The notes beneath the pieces are model-generated. The model saw nothing but the letters and a program-made list of their open reading frames with translations. It had not been told where the DNA came from and did no database searches. Shown here piece after piece: positions 52,891 through 62,755 of a stretch of DNA of 64,000 bases. Source of the DNA: Ulvibacterium sp965228935 (GTDB lineage Bacteria; Bacteroidota; Bacteroidia; Flavobacteriales; Flavobacteriaceae). The translations under genes were made by a program, and so were the position numbers. Location of the stretch: assembly GCF_965228935.1 (NCBI RefSeq), contig NZ_OZ245846.1:4340001-4404000 (forward strand). Reading direction: 5' to 3'. How positions within the stretch are numbered: the first letter of the stretch is position 1; each line of letters begins with the position of its first letter.

Positions 52891-53925
52891 CTACTGAGTA
52901 CCAGAGCGTTTAAGGTACTTTTCACGATAAAGCGATGGTGCCATACCGTACCGCTCCGCAAATATCTTGGAAAGGTAACTCTTGGAATTAAGGCCCACGG
53001 CATAGGTTATCTGGGATATGGACAGTTGGCCCTCCTCCAACAGTTGCTTGGCCAACAACAGTCGCTCGTTCCGAATGAACTCGTTCACGCTCATACCGTA
53101 AACGGTACGGAAGCCGTTCTGGAGGATGCTGGTGCCCAGCCCATGCTTGCGTGCAAGGACACTTATGGTAATGGGCGAATCCATATGGTCCTTAATATAG
53201 TCCGCCGCGTTCTTGATGGCCTGTAAATGATTGTGCCTGAAAATTCGCCTGTCATTGACTTTTCGTATATCGTCCAAGTACAATTGTATGAAGGATGCCA
53301 AGATCTCATAGGCCTTCGCTTCCAAATAGATTGACCTCGCCAACCCGATGGAGCTGCAGTTCCGGAATTCCTCTATCATATTGGAGATCTCATAGCTCAT
53401 ATTCGTCTTGAAGAAGAAGGGAAGGACACCGTTGACATCCCTGAAGATATCCTCCAGCTCCATATCAAGGGCGTCCAGATGGCTTTTGATCCGCGTCTCG
53501 AAAAGTTTACGGTTGATCTCAAGGGAAAAGATACTCGTGTTTGAATTGGAAGGTATCAAAAAGCGGTGATTGTTCTTGGGCGTACTTGCCACGATCATCG
53601 TTTCAAGATTTCTGATATCGGAATATTCAGGCTGGTGTTCCAACTTATATTGATAGTCATCGCCCATATTGAATATTATTTTCAATGGATGGACCATCCC
53701 TTTGTCCAGTTCAAAGTGAAAATCCTTTTTTAGGCGATAGATTGCGTCTACAACACCGAACCCATGGTCGTAGCTATGGCCGTATAAAAACCCCGTACCG
53801 AACGGTTCCGGTAGTTCAAGGTAATATTCATTTCTTGATTTGTTGAACGGTGTTTCCAAAGAGTTGGCCATCGATGCTATGATATCACCAACACCACTAT
53901 CGACAAGATTGATTTTTTTCTTCAT
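52891..53925 (-). CDS. AraC family transcriptional regulator
   Basis: About 344 residues from the ATG at 53925, chosen because it is preceded by AGGAGTC; a longer start at 53988 overlaps a palindrome. The C-terminus is a double AraC helix-turn-helix: SPITISVLARKHGLGTSILQ, NGFRTVYGMSVNEFIRNERL, LLAKQLLEEGQLSISQITYA, VGLNSKSYLSKIFAERYGM. The N-terminal 200 residues form an unassigned sensor domain. In marine flavobacteria such regulators control nutrient or envelope genes. The nearest target candidates are the IS remnant side and the divergent permease at 54810, but a direct link is not shown. Confidence 0.9.
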   Translation of the reverse strand: MKKKINLVDSGVGDIIASMANSLETPFNKSRNEYYLELPEPFGTGFLYGHSYDHGFGVVDAIYRLKKDFHFELDKGMVHPLKIIFNMGDDYQYKLEHQPEYSDIRNLETMIVASTPKNNHRFLIPSNSNTSIFSLEINRKLFETRIKSHLDALDMELEDIFRDVNGVLPFFFKTNMSYEISNMIEEFRNCSSIGLARSIYLEAKAYEILASFIQLYLDDIRKVNDRRIFRHNHLQAIKNAADYIKDHMDSPITISVLARKHGLGTSILQNGFRTVYGMSVNEFIRNERLLLAKQLLEEGQLSISQITYAVGLNSKSYLSKIFAERYGMAPSLYREKYLKRSGTQ

Positions 53926-54041
53926 GACTCCTATATTTTCAATGGTAAAAGTTTCACCTGTCTCAAATAAGGAGTTTTTAAGACACATGTACTCAGCAGG
54001 ATAAAGCTACGATTAAATAACGAGAACAGGGCAAAAAATAA

Positions 54042-54062
54042 AAGCCCGGTACGACCGGGCTT
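54042..54062 (-). terminator. Orphan terminator hairpin
   Basis: AAGCCCGGT (54042-54050) and ACCGGGCTT (54054-54062) form a 9-bp stem with a 3-base loop. On the minus strand it is followed by TTATTTTTTG. No gene on the minus strand ends here now. It is enclosed by the 12-base inverted pair ATGTACTCAGCA (53987-53998) and TGCTGAGTACAT (54065-54076). Confidence 0.65.
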
Positions 54063-54076
54063 CGTGCTGAGTACAT

Positions 54077-54809
54077 CGGCGATGAAGGAATCATACCGTA
54101 TACAAAATTCAAAGTAACAAATCAGGAAAAACTATTTGACTCTTTAGAAATAAAAATTGATCTGAAACCCCTAAAGCCTTCGGCCGGTTGTTGGGTATCC
54201 ATAGAAATGAGCCTGACAATTAAAAAGCCTCCCCCTGTAGATGCGGTGTGGATTCCCCGTGCATTCAAGGATTGTGGTACTCCCAGACCTTACCTTCTGC
54301 AAGAATTTCGGGGAGAGGTCCACTGATTCCCAAACCCTGTAATAAGTGAGCTTTTGTTTTTTTATAGGGATAAACGTTTGTGTTCAAGAAAGATTTGTAT
54401 AAATAGCGAGTCGGATACCACTAAAAAAGAATCGTTGGGCTTTTGGTTTGTCTTATAAAGCCGACATTTCTTGGGAATCGACTCCTTTGTCTTTGAGAGT
54501 CTCGTTAACTCGCCAATAAAAAAGACCGAATGAAAAGAGCGATTCCACCCACTGTATTTGTGTTTTATTTCCATACCAAGAAAATAGGTCCAATTCTTTT
54601 GTTGGTGTAAAATAAATGGGCAAGCGTGTTAACTTTTTTGACACTGGATTTTAGAGCAACAGAACAATTTTTTTTATAAATCACTGTTTTGAAGCATGTT
54701 ATATGATCGGTACGATAGTTGACACGCAATTGAACGGTAAGAGGCCATAATATTACAAGCATTGGAAGTTATGTGCCGATTTGTAATACCAATCCGCAAA
54801 ATCAAAATC
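54077..54809. other. Non-coding region before the lone permease
   Basis: A 733-base span without a convincing gene. The minus strand contains fragments of about 60-90 codons in different frames, with no recognisable domain; they could be decayed coding sequence. Just right of the orphan terminator the minus strand reads like the 3' part of a tRNA (GATTCCTTCATCGCCGATG), but the T-arm is not paired. The permease start follows without an obvious -7 box. Confidence 0.35.
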
Positions 54810-57176
54810 ATGATCAAGAACAATTTGAAACTTGCCTGGAGAAACCTGCTCAAGAACAAAACTTTTTCCCTATTGAACATATTGGGTCTGGCCTCGGGGC
54901 TGCTCTGCAGTATTTTGATATACCTGTGGATTTCCGATGAAGTAGCAACGGACAAGCATCATGAAAATGCGGAAAGACTTTTTTCGGTATATGAAAGGTC
55001 ATTTTCAGACGGAAAGGTTAACGGGTACTACAACACACCTGCACATCTACACAGTGAACTGAAGCTTAAGTTCCCTGAAGTCGAAAAAGCAAGTCCCTCC
55101 GTTTCACCTATTACGAGAAACTTCTCCAACGGTCCTAAGGTTTTTAAACAAAACGGGAACTATGTAAGTCCAGATTACTTCAAGATGTTTTCCTACAAGT
55201 TCATTGAAGGTAGCGCGGCCAGCGCAATAAATACAATAAATGATATCGCTATTTCTAAAGAAATGGCCGTCTTGTTCTTTGGCAATGCTCAAAATGCCAT
55301 GGGAAAAGTGCTTATCTATGAAAACTCGGATAGATTTCAAGTGTCGGGAGTATATGAGCTGACCGGCCCCAGTATCATGGAAGGAAATGATTTTTTCATG
55401 CATTGGGATGTTTTTTGTAGGGAAAATAGTTGGACACAAAGTTGGAACAATAATGCGCCCAATACCTTTATTCAACTTGCTGACAAAGCTGATGCTCCTT
55501 CATTTGAACCCAAGATCAAGAATTTTTTAGCGGACTATAATTCAAATATTGGTAAGGACTTTAATATTGAGCTTTATCTACAGCCATTGGGAGACCGTTA
55601 CCTGTATTCCAATTTCGAAAACGGACAGATTGATGGCGGACGAATAGAAAACGTTAGAATCTTTGGACTGATTGCTTTCTTCGTATTGCTGATGGCCTGT
55701 ATCAATTTCATGAACCTTGCCTCGGCGGGCTCTTTAAAAAGAGCAAAGGAAATAGGGGTCAGAAAGGTTCTTGGTGCCAAAAAGCATGGTTTGATCTATC
55801 AATTTTTGAGTGAGGCCATATTGCTTTCCTTGGTAAGCACCATTATTGCCCTTGCCTTTTTGATGCTCATAATGCCCCATTTCAATAACTTGACCGGAAA
55901 GGGTATAAGTTTATCCGACCTTCCTATATATACGTGGCTTGGAATTTTAGGGGTCACCCTGTTTACCGGGCTTTTGGCAGGGAGTTATCCTGCATTTATG
56001 CTTTCTTCATTTCGGGGCATAGATATTGTATCGAAAAAATTACGGTCAGATTTTGGGTTGAAGTGGGTACGCCAGGGACTGGTCGTTTTTCAGTTCTCCC
56101 TTTCCATCATATTGATCTGTGGCATGCTCATAGTCTCTAAGCAAATTGATTTTATTCAAAACAAGAATCTGGGTTTTGATAAAAACAATTTGTTGGCCTT
56201 TTATTTAGAAGGGGATTTACGAAATAATTTTGAAACGTATAAAAATAGTGCGCTCAAGTTACCAGGAGTAAAGTCTATATCGGCATCTTTAGATTCCCCT
56301 GTCCGAATAGGCGGCGGCACATTTAGTGTGATATGGCCCGGTAAAGCGGAAAACGATAGAACCCAATTTGTAACGGTCGCGGCATCAGGGGATATTATTA
56401 AAACATGGGATTCCAAACTTTTGGAAGGACGGGACTTTAGGGATAGCGACCAAAACTTTCAATACATCCTCAACGAAACTGCTGTGAAGGCCATGGGTCT
56501 GGAAAACCCTGTGGGCCAACCGCTAAGTCAATGGGGCATGGACGGCACCATTGTAGGTGTTATTGAGGATTTTCATTTTGATACCATAAAGACCTCCATT
56601 AAGCCTTTGATAATTCGATATGCATTGGATCATACAGGACTCGGTAGCGTTATGGTCAGAATAGATCCAAAGAACGTTCGTCAGACTGTTGCATCCTTGG
56701 AATCATTGCACGCAGAATTGAACCCTGCCTTTCCATTTGAGTACAGCTTCACAGATAGCGAATACGACGAGCTTTATGAAAGTGAGACCATGTTCTTTAC
56801 ATTGTCCCAATATGCTTCCCTACTGGCTATTTTTATTTCATGTCTCGGTCTTTTTGGTCTTGTGCTGTTCATGGCACGGCAAAAGGTCAAGGAAATAGGG
56901 ATTCGGAAGGTGTTGGGCGCATCCGATAGACGCATAACCATTTTATTGGCAAGTAATTTTCTAAAATTGGTGCTGCTTGCCATTGTCATTGGGAGTCCTA
57001 TTGTCTGGTATCTGATGGACAGGTGGCTAGGTGAATTTGAGTACCGTATCCATATGCCGTGGTGGTCGTTCGGTATTGCCGCTATGATAACATTGGGCAT
57101 CGCAACGTTTACCTTGAGCTTTCAATCCATAAAAGCTGCAAATGCCAATCCTGTAAAAAGTTTGAGAACGGAGTGA
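54810..57176 (+). CDS. FtsX/MacB-type permease (lone copy)
   Basis: About 788 residues from the ATG at 54810; the longer frame from 54762 adds an unconserved stretch. TM1 is FSLLNILGLASGLLCSILIY. The first periplasmic domain (TIVGVIEDF-type segments come later) is followed by FMNLASAGSLKRAKEIGVRK, then a second MacB_PCD and the C-terminal FtsX part with ARQKVKEIGIRKVLGASDRR and KAANANPVKSLRTE. It has the same duplicated plan as the minus-strand permeases but no PadR beside it. The AraC regulator lies upstream in the opposite direction. No ATPase is nearby. Confidence 0.92.
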   Translation: MIKNNLKLAWRNLLKNKTFSLLNILGLASGLLCSILIYLWISDEVATDKHHENAERLFSVYERSFSDGKVNGYYNTPAHLHSELKLKFPEVEKASPSVSPITRNFSNGPKVFKQNGNYVSPDYFKMFSYKFIEGSAASAINTINDIAISKEMAVLFFGNAQNAMGKVLIYENSDRFQVSGVYELTGPSIMEGNDFFMHWDVFCRENSWTQSWNNNAPNTFIQLADKADAPSFEPKIKNFLADYNSNIGKDFNIELYLQPLGDRYLYSNFENGQIDGGRIENVRIFGLIAFFVLLMACINFMNLASAGSLKRAKEIGVRKVLGAKKHGLIYQFLSEAILLSLVSTIIALAFLMLIMPHFNNLTGKGISLSDLPIYTWLGILGVTLFTGLLAGSYPAFMLSSFRGIDIVSKKLRSDFGLKWVRQGLVVFQFSLSIILICGMLIVSKQIDFIQNKNLGFDKNNLLAFYLEGDLRNNFETYKNSALKLPGVKSISASLDSPVRIGGGTFSVIWPGKAENDRTQFVTVAASGDIIKTWDSKLLEGRDFRDSDQNFQYILNETAVKAMGLENPVGQPLSQWGMDGTIVGVIEDFHFDTIKTSIKPLIIRYALDHTGLGSVMVRIDPKNVRQTVASLESLHAELNPAFPFEYSFTDSEYDELYESETMFFTLSQYASLLAIFISCLGLFGLVLFMARQKVKEIGIRKVLGASDRRITILLASNFLKLVLLAIVIGSPIVWYLMDRWLGEFEYRIHMPWWSFGIAAMITLGIATFTLSFQSIKAANANPVKSLRTE

Positions 57177-57237
57177 GTCGACGACCATGTCACGAGCCAC
57201 CTTTTGAGTCAATGAGTTTAATCAAAAACAAATACCA

Positions 57238-59343
57238 ATGAAACGCCTAAACCTAATTTTATTGACCTTGGGAATACTCTTTCAACAACAAGCGAATGCT
57301 TGTTCCATATTCACCTGTTCAAAAAATGGACAAACTCTCGTGGGGGCAAATGAGGACGAATATACTTCCTTTCATTACATGTGGTTTGTTCCTGCGACCG
57401 ATAATAAATATGGAGCTGTATTTTTCGGAAAAAACAATATGCAGACCCAAGCCGGGATGAACGAGCATGGCCTGTTCTTCGACTTTGCAGCCATTCCCAG
57501 AATAGAATCAAAGAATCGAGAGGTAAATTTTGTTACCACCGCAGAGATACTCGCTAGCTGCAAAAACATTGAAGAAGCACTGGAAATGTTCAAAAAATAT
57601 ACATTTTCTGCTTTTTCCTCGCAAATGCTCATGGCGGATGCATCTGGAAAATCCGTACTCATCAATGCGGACACCATCGTTCATAAAACCGGGGACTATC
57701 AGATTACCACCAACTTCAATGTTTGTAATTTACAGGATAACAACTATGATTGTTTGCGCTATGATAAAATAGACAATGCGCTTGCCCAAACCAAGGATAT
57801 TTCAGTTCCCTTTTTTAGGGAAATCCTGGACGATGTGCACCAGGAGGGGAAAGTGTCCACGCAGTACTCCAATATTTACGACCTGAAAAACCGTGAAATC
57901 CATATCAATTGGTTCCATAATTATAACGAGTCCATTGTGATAGACTTAAAAGAAGAACTCGAAAAGGGGTTTCGAATGGAAAACCTATGGGACTTGTTCA
58001 ATGAAAAAACTTTCGCCGCAATGAACTTTCAAGAATCGGAAGATAGTTATTATTATCACTTGATAGCGAACGAAGTTGAACAAAAAGGAGTGGAAGCAGG
58101 CATCAAAATGTTTGAACAATTCGTAAATGATCATCCGGATAAAGCTGCTAGGATAAAGGAAGACTTTACGTGGATACCCTATTCATTGATTGCCAAAGCA
58201 CGTGTTGCTTATGACAATCTGTCTTTTGATTATTATTACATTCCTTTTTTGACCGACTACAGAATGATTTGGCAATCGGAGAACAAAATGCTTTTCCAGG
58301 CCTTGAAAATTCTTGAGTATATAAAAAGTAACAATCTAAACCAGAATGGGTTCCATTTTCACGAAATGGTAGGATATATCAACATGGTGTTAGGTAAAAA
58401 AGAGGTTTCGATTAAGAATTACCAAAAAGCAATCGCAACCGTTGAAAAAGGATCTAGGGAAGAAATACGAGCAACAAAAACCTTGAAAAAAATCAAGGGC
58501 ACCAAGTTTTTGCCACAAGCTGATGAAAACCTAAAATATCTAAAACAAACCCCGCCAACAACGACCCCAAAAGTATTCGCCCCTGACCTTATTTCTAAAA
58601 AAGGCGAATATGAGTTTGGTTCGGTCTTCAATGAGAAAGGTACGGAGTTCTTTTATGCGGTCAATGTCAATGGCAAGGAAGAAATTCGTTGTTCCGAGTT
58701 GGCTGCAAGTGAATGGAGCAAACCCAAAACCATTTTTTCACACGAGCTATATGGGTATAACGACCCCTTTCTCTCCACAGACGAGCAGCGGTTGTATTTT
58801 ATCTCACAGAGAAGCATGGACGGACTGACGAAAAAGGATGACTATGATATTTGGTATGCCAATAGGACAGAAAATGGGTGGTCCGAACCCATGAATGCCG
58901 GACCGAACATAAATACGGATGCAGATGAATACTACATTTCTTTTACCAATGATGGCACGATGTACTTTTCATCAAATAAGAACAATGGGAACTTCGATAT
59001 TTATATTTCAGAAATGGTGGACGGGGAATTTCAAGATCCAGAATCCTTGGGTGAAGCCATCAACACATCTCACTACGAGGCGGATGTTTTTGTGGCCCCA
59101 GATGGATCCTATCTCATCTTTTGTGCTACAAGGCCTGACGGTTTTGGCCAAGGGGATTTTTACATAAGCTTTAAAGATACGGACGGCACTTGGACAAAGT
59201 CAAGGAATATGGGGGATTTAGTAAATAGTAAGGGGCATGAACTTTGCCCATTTGTAAGCAAAGATGGTAAGTTTCTTTTTTACACGAGCAATCAGGATAT
59301 TTATTGGGTTGATGCAAAGATTATTGGGAATTATCGAAATTGA
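57238..59343 (+). CDS. Ntn-hydrolase (linear amide C-N hydrolase type) fused to PD40 propeller
   Basis: A 701-residue secreted protein. After a signal peptide (ends QANA) the mature chain starts at Cys22: CSIFTCSKNGQTLVGANEDE. This is the N-terminal nucleophile set-up of penicillin V acylase/choloylglycine hydrolase-like enzymes, which cut amide bonds. QTQAGMNEHGLFFDFAAIPR and FNVCNLQDNNYDC fit the fold. Helices of TPR character occupy residues about 270-430. From residue about 455 to the end there are PD40 blades: EYEFGSVFNEKGTEFFYAVN, NDPFLSTDEQRLYFIS, EYYISFTNDGTMYFSSNKNN, HYEADVFVAPDGSYLIFCAT and HELCPFVSKDGKFLFYTSN. It follows the lone permease by 61 bases, possibly in its operon. Confidence 0.85.
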   Translation: MKRLNLILLTLGILFQQQANACSIFTCSKNGQTLVGANEDEYTSFHYMWFVPATDNKYGAVFFGKNNMQTQAGMNEHGLFFDFAAIPRIESKNREVNFVTTAEILASCKNIEEALEMFKKYTFSAFSSQMLMADASGKSVLINADTIVHKTGDYQITTNFNVCNLQDNNYDCLRYDKIDNALAQTKDISVPFFREILDDVHQEGKVSTQYSNIYDLKNREIHINWFHNYNESIVIDLKEELEKGFRMENLWDLFNEKTFAAMNFQESEDSYYYHLIANEVEQKGVEAGIKMFEQFVNDHPDKAARIKEDFTWIPYSLIAKARVAYDNLSFDYYYIPFLTDYRMIWQSENKMLFQALKILEYIKSNNLNQNGFHFHEMVGYINMVLGKKEVSIKNYQKAIATVEKGSREEIRATKTLKKIKGTKFLPQADENLKYLKQTPPTTTPKVFAPDLISKKGEYEFGSVFNEKGTEFFYAVNVNGKEEIRCSELAASEWSKPKTIFSHELYGYNDPFLSTDEQRLYFISQRSMDGLTKKDDYDIWYANRTENGWSEPMNAGPNINTDADEYYISFTNDGTMYFSSNKNNGNFDIYISEMVDGEFQDPESLGEAINTSHYEADVFVAPDGSYLIFCATRPDGFGQGDFYISFKDTDGTWTKSRNMGDLVNSKGHELCPFVSKDGKFLFYTSNQDIYWVDAKIIGNYRN

Positions 59344-59505
59344 ACAGTAGTTTTTCCCTAAATCACGAAATCCCGTAAAACCAACATATTTCGGAACTTT
59401 CTCTTTCTTCCCCGTTCAGTTCTATAAATAAACTTGCCGTTTATTATGACCCCATAATTTCTTTTACAGTCCTGGCGCTTAGAAAAAGTCACTTTTTTTT
59501 AGAGG

Positions 59506-59835
59506 TCAATGCGCGGATTTGGCAACGTTCTTTTGCTTTAGGACATCAATTAGGGCCATTATCAATTTAAGGTCCTCCTTAGTCTTGATTACCAGCTTCA
59601 GTTGTTCAATATGCCCTTCTAGACAGTTATCACCAGGGAATTTATCCCGGTCAGTGAAGTAGCCAGGGTCTATATCCAATGCCCTTGCCAATTTGGCCAA
59701 GGTCTTTGCAGTTGGTTTCGAGAGTCCCTTTTCATACCGTCCAATTTGTACATTGGACACCCCACTGATTTTTCCTAATGTCACTTGGGTCAGATTATTT
59801 TCCAACCTTAGTTTTCTTAACCTGTCCTTGAGCAT
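59506..59835 (-). CDS. XRE-type helix-turn-helix regulator
   Basis: A 109-residue protein beginning MLKDRLRKLRLENNLTQVTL, then GKISGVSNVQIGRYEKGLSK and PTAKTLAKLARALDIDPGYF. This is a standard Cro/C1-type HTH with a short C-terminal helix (EQLKLVIKTKEDLKLIMALI). Such genes are often found as orphan regulators in mobile DNA. The minus-strand permease gene ends 20 bases upstream, so it could be carried on the same transcript. Confidence 0.9.
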   Translation of the reverse strand: MLKDRLRKLRLENNLTQVTLGKISGVSNVQIGRYEKGLSKPTAKTLAKLARALDIDPGYFTDRDKFPGDNCLEGHIEQLKLVIKTKEDLKLIMALIDVLKQKNVAKSAH

Positions 59836-59855
59836 TTTACTTGATCGACAAATGT

Positions 59856-62264
59856 TTATTCATCCCTAAGCCCATCGACAGGATTATTGTTCGCGGCCCT
59901 GATCGCCTGACTGCCCACGGTAAGCAATGCTACCAGCAGCGCCACGCCCCCGGCTCCAAAAAAATACCCGATGTGCAGGGGAATCCGATACGCAAATCCA
60001 GACAACCAGTTATGCATCAACAGGTAGGCCACGGGAAGGGCGATCAAGGTCGATGTAAGAACAAGTTTGGCAAAATCGCCGGAAAGCATTGCCGTGACCT
60101 GTGCGGCACTTTGGCCCAACACTTTTCGGATGCTGATTTCCTTTCGTCGCCGTTCCGCATTGAAGGTGGCCAGCCCAAACAGGCCCAAACAGGAAATAAG
60201 GATAGCCAAGCCAGCGAAATATTTGGACAAAACAGCAACCCGGCTCTCGGATTCATACAGGGCCTGGTAGTCATCGTCCATAAAGGTATGTTCAAAGGGA
60301 TATTCGGGCATAAATTCACGGTGCACTCTCTCCAAGCGTTCCAGGGTGGCCATTTCCGTACCGGCCTTTATCTTGGCCATGATGTTCCTCCCGTGGGGAT
60401 CGAACCTAAAGATAAGCGGTTCCACTCGGTTATGGAGCGACCCGTAATGGAAGTCCCCGACGACCCCGATAATCTGGCTGCCCCCGTTCATGTCTATGGT
60501 ATGGCCGACGGGATCTTTGAGTCCCATCTTCTTGACGGCGGCCTCGTTCAATATAATCTTCGAGTAATCGTCTCCGTAATCCCTTGAAAAAGTCCGCCCT
60601 TCCCTTAGCCCAATGCCAAGGGTCTCGATAAAGTCGTAGCCCACCACAGGGGACCGGAAAAGGAAATTCCTGTCCGAATCATGTTCCCTCCATGAAATAT
60701 CGCTTTGCAGATAAATCTCGTTCAGGATATTCCCGGTCATATTCGTTGCGTTCACAATTCCCGGCACTTCCCTTAACTCTGCCATAAAGGTGTAGAATCT
60801 TTCGTTCGACTTTCCCTCCGATAGTCCGTTCCATTTGTCATATAGTTTACCCTTCCATTGAAAACTAAGGATATTGTCACGGTTGTAGCCCATATTCTTG
60901 TTTTGGGCGAATGCAATCTGTCTGTTAATCACCAACAGGGCGACAATAAAAATAATCGAAAGGGCAAATTGAAAAACGACCAGTCCTTTACGCGCCCATA
61001 CCTCTCCTGTGGAAGTATTGAATTTCCCCTTCAAGACCATTACGGGCTTGAAGCCTGAAAGGTAAAATGCCGGATAGATACCCGAAACAAGTCCGGTAAG
61101 CAATACAATTCCGAAAATGAACAATACCTCATAGAGGCCCATATTTAAATGAAGTTGTTTCCCTGCGATTTCATTGAATTGGGGAAGGAGTAAAATGACC
61201 CATAGAATGGCAATTATCAGGGATAGAAAGGAAGTAAGAATGGATTCCCCCAAATATTGGGCCACCAATGCTTTCTTATTGGCCCCGATGGCCTTTTTTA
61301 TACCGATTTCCTTCATTTTCCGTGATGCCAATGCCGTGGATAGGTTGATAAAATTGATACAGGCGATCAACAGTATGAACAGGGCAATAATCGAAAACAA
61401 CCGTACATAGGCTATCCTACCCCCTACCGGTATGCCGTTCTCATAGTTTCCGTAGAGGTACTTTTTGGAATATTGTTGAAGGAACAAAGAGCTATGGTCG
61501 TCCCAATCGACCTTGGAACCTTTAAAACCTGCTATCTTTTTGTTGAACCGTTCGATATCCGTACCCTTTTTAAGGATCAAGAAGGTCTCGGAATAACCAC
61601 CGCCCCATTTTTTTGCCCAACGGTCATTTTCCAATAGGATTTCCATACTGATCAGAAAATCGAATTGTGCCGTGGCATTGACAGGGGGATCCTCAAAAAC
61701 TCCGGAGACTTCGTATGTGCCCTCAAAGGAGGGATGTTTCCATTCCAAGGTTTTTCCTATGACATTTTCCAGAGTCCCGAAAATTCTTTTTGCCAGGTCT
61801 TGTGATAGGACGATGTTGTTCTTATCGGCCAGCACCTGGCCCTTGTTCCCATGCAGAAGCCTGTGGGAAAAGACATTGAAAAAATCGGGGCCCGCGTGCC
61901 ACCCACCAGCCTTTATATGATTGTCCCCGTTCGAAAGGATGCCTTCCCTACTGCGCCAGGAAAAGAAATCGTTGATTGCAACTGCATATTCAACTTCCGG
62001 CATTTCCTCCAATAGCGCCTGCCCCAAGGGAACAGGGGTTCTGCCCTCGGTCTCGATATTTCCTTCAAATTGAAAATTTTGCATCACTTGGTATAACTGG
62101 TCATCTTTCTCGTGGAATTTGTCCACACGGAGTTCATCGAAGACCCAAAGGGCAATGAGCAGGGTACAAGCCAAACCTGTGGATAGCCCGGTAAGATTGA
62201 TCAGAAAAGTGGTTTTACTTTTTTTGACGTTCCTGAGGAACAATAGCAGATGGTGCCTTAACAT
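59856..62264 (-). CDS. FtsX/MacB-type permease (module B, minus strand)
   Basis: About 802 residues from the ATG at 62264; the longer frame to 62312 is rejected because the paralogue starts at the equivalent MLKHN. Paralogous to the module A minus-strand permease: both open ML(K/R)H, share FLINLTGLSTGLACTLLIAL, DDQLYQVMQNF, EEMPEVEYAVAIN and FINLSTALASRKMKEIGIKK, and end with ERRRKEISIRKVLGQSAAQV and AANNNPVDGLRDE. It diverges from the second PadR gene. No ATPase is beside it. Confidence 0.9.
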   Translation of the reverse strand: MLRHHLLLFLRNVKKSKTTFLINLTGLSTGLACTLLIALWVFDELRVDKFHEKDDQLYQVMQNFQFEGNIETEGRTPVPLGQALLEEMPEVEYAVAINDFFSWRSREGILSNGDNHIKAGGWHAGPDFFNVFSHRLLHGNKGQVLADKNNIVLSQDLAKRIFGTLENVIGKTLEWKHPSFEGTYEVSGVFEDPPVNATAQFDFLISMEILLENDRWAKKWGGGYSETFLILKKGTDIERFNKKIAGFKGSKVDWDDHSSLFLQQYSKKYLYGNYENGIPVGGRIAYVRLFSIIALFILLIACINFINLSTALASRKMKEIGIKKAIGANKKALVAQYLGESILTSFLSLIIAILWVILLLPQFNEIAGKQLHLNMGLYEVLFIFGIVLLTGLVSGIYPAFYLSGFKPVMVLKGKFNTSTGEVWARKGLVVFQFALSIIFIVALLVINRQIAFAQNKNMGYNRDNILSFQWKGKLYDKWNGLSEGKSNERFYTFMAELREVPGIVNATNMTGNILNEIYLQSDISWREHDSDRNFLFRSPVVGYDFIETLGIGLREGRTFSRDYGDDYSKIILNEAAVKKMGLKDPVGHTIDMNGGSQIIGVVGDFHYGSLHNRVEPLIFRFDPHGRNIMAKIKAGTEMATLERLERVHREFMPEYPFEHTFMDDDYQALYESESRVAVLSKYFAGLAILISCLGLFGLATFNAERRRKEISIRKVLGQSAAQVTAMLSGDFAKLVLTSTLIALPVAYLLMHNWLSGFAYRIPLHIGYFFGAGGVALLVALLTVGSQAIRAANNNPVDGLRDE

Positions 62265-62755
62265 GGCATTTACGTTTTGGATGCTCTTCGGTAGAGGCCC
62301 GCTACCCGACAAGCTAGATTTTCACAGAAAAAGTGATGGCGCAAAAAATCGTACCGAAATCGTGCCAAAATGATAATTGTTTAATAATCAATTAAATGTA
62401 ATCTTAGCTTTTCTTTTTGGAAAGTTCCGGTGTAAAAAAATTTGACATAATCCGTCAATAAAGTTTACACTTTGGTGATTTCTTGATGTGTAGAACCAAA
62501 TCTCTGGTGAGAACCCGACCAAAATGGATTCCCTTAAAGAGAACAGTTCTAGGGAATCCTATACATCTTTTCAATCCATCCCACTAATTGGCCATTTTAC
62601 GACACTGTCCAAATTCTAACGTTTCAAACTGTAACAGGTTGAACATTACGTTGTCCTTACTATGAATCCAATCGATATGGAAATAAAAACCACATTTAAG
62701 TATAAAATTAGGCGTGATCAGTTATATTAGCTACATTCGAGTTAAATATATGATC
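62265..62755. other. Divergent promoter region of module B
   Basis: A 491-base non-coding span. At its right end, 62722-62748 matches the block before the first PadR gene (TTATATT then a CGAGTTAAATA segment). TATATTAG within it may be the -7 box of the PadR gene. The remaining sequence has no ORF or repeat that I could identify. Confidence 0.45.

Noticed and set aside
54362..54762. Overlapping 60-70 codon minus-strand frames as small genes
   Set aside because: Several frames compete, none has a known motif, and no ribosome-binding or promoter signal was seen; kept only as possible decayed DNA.
59841..60587. 248-codon plus-strand frame
   Set aside because: Antisense to the module B permease, whose FtsX motifs are clear.
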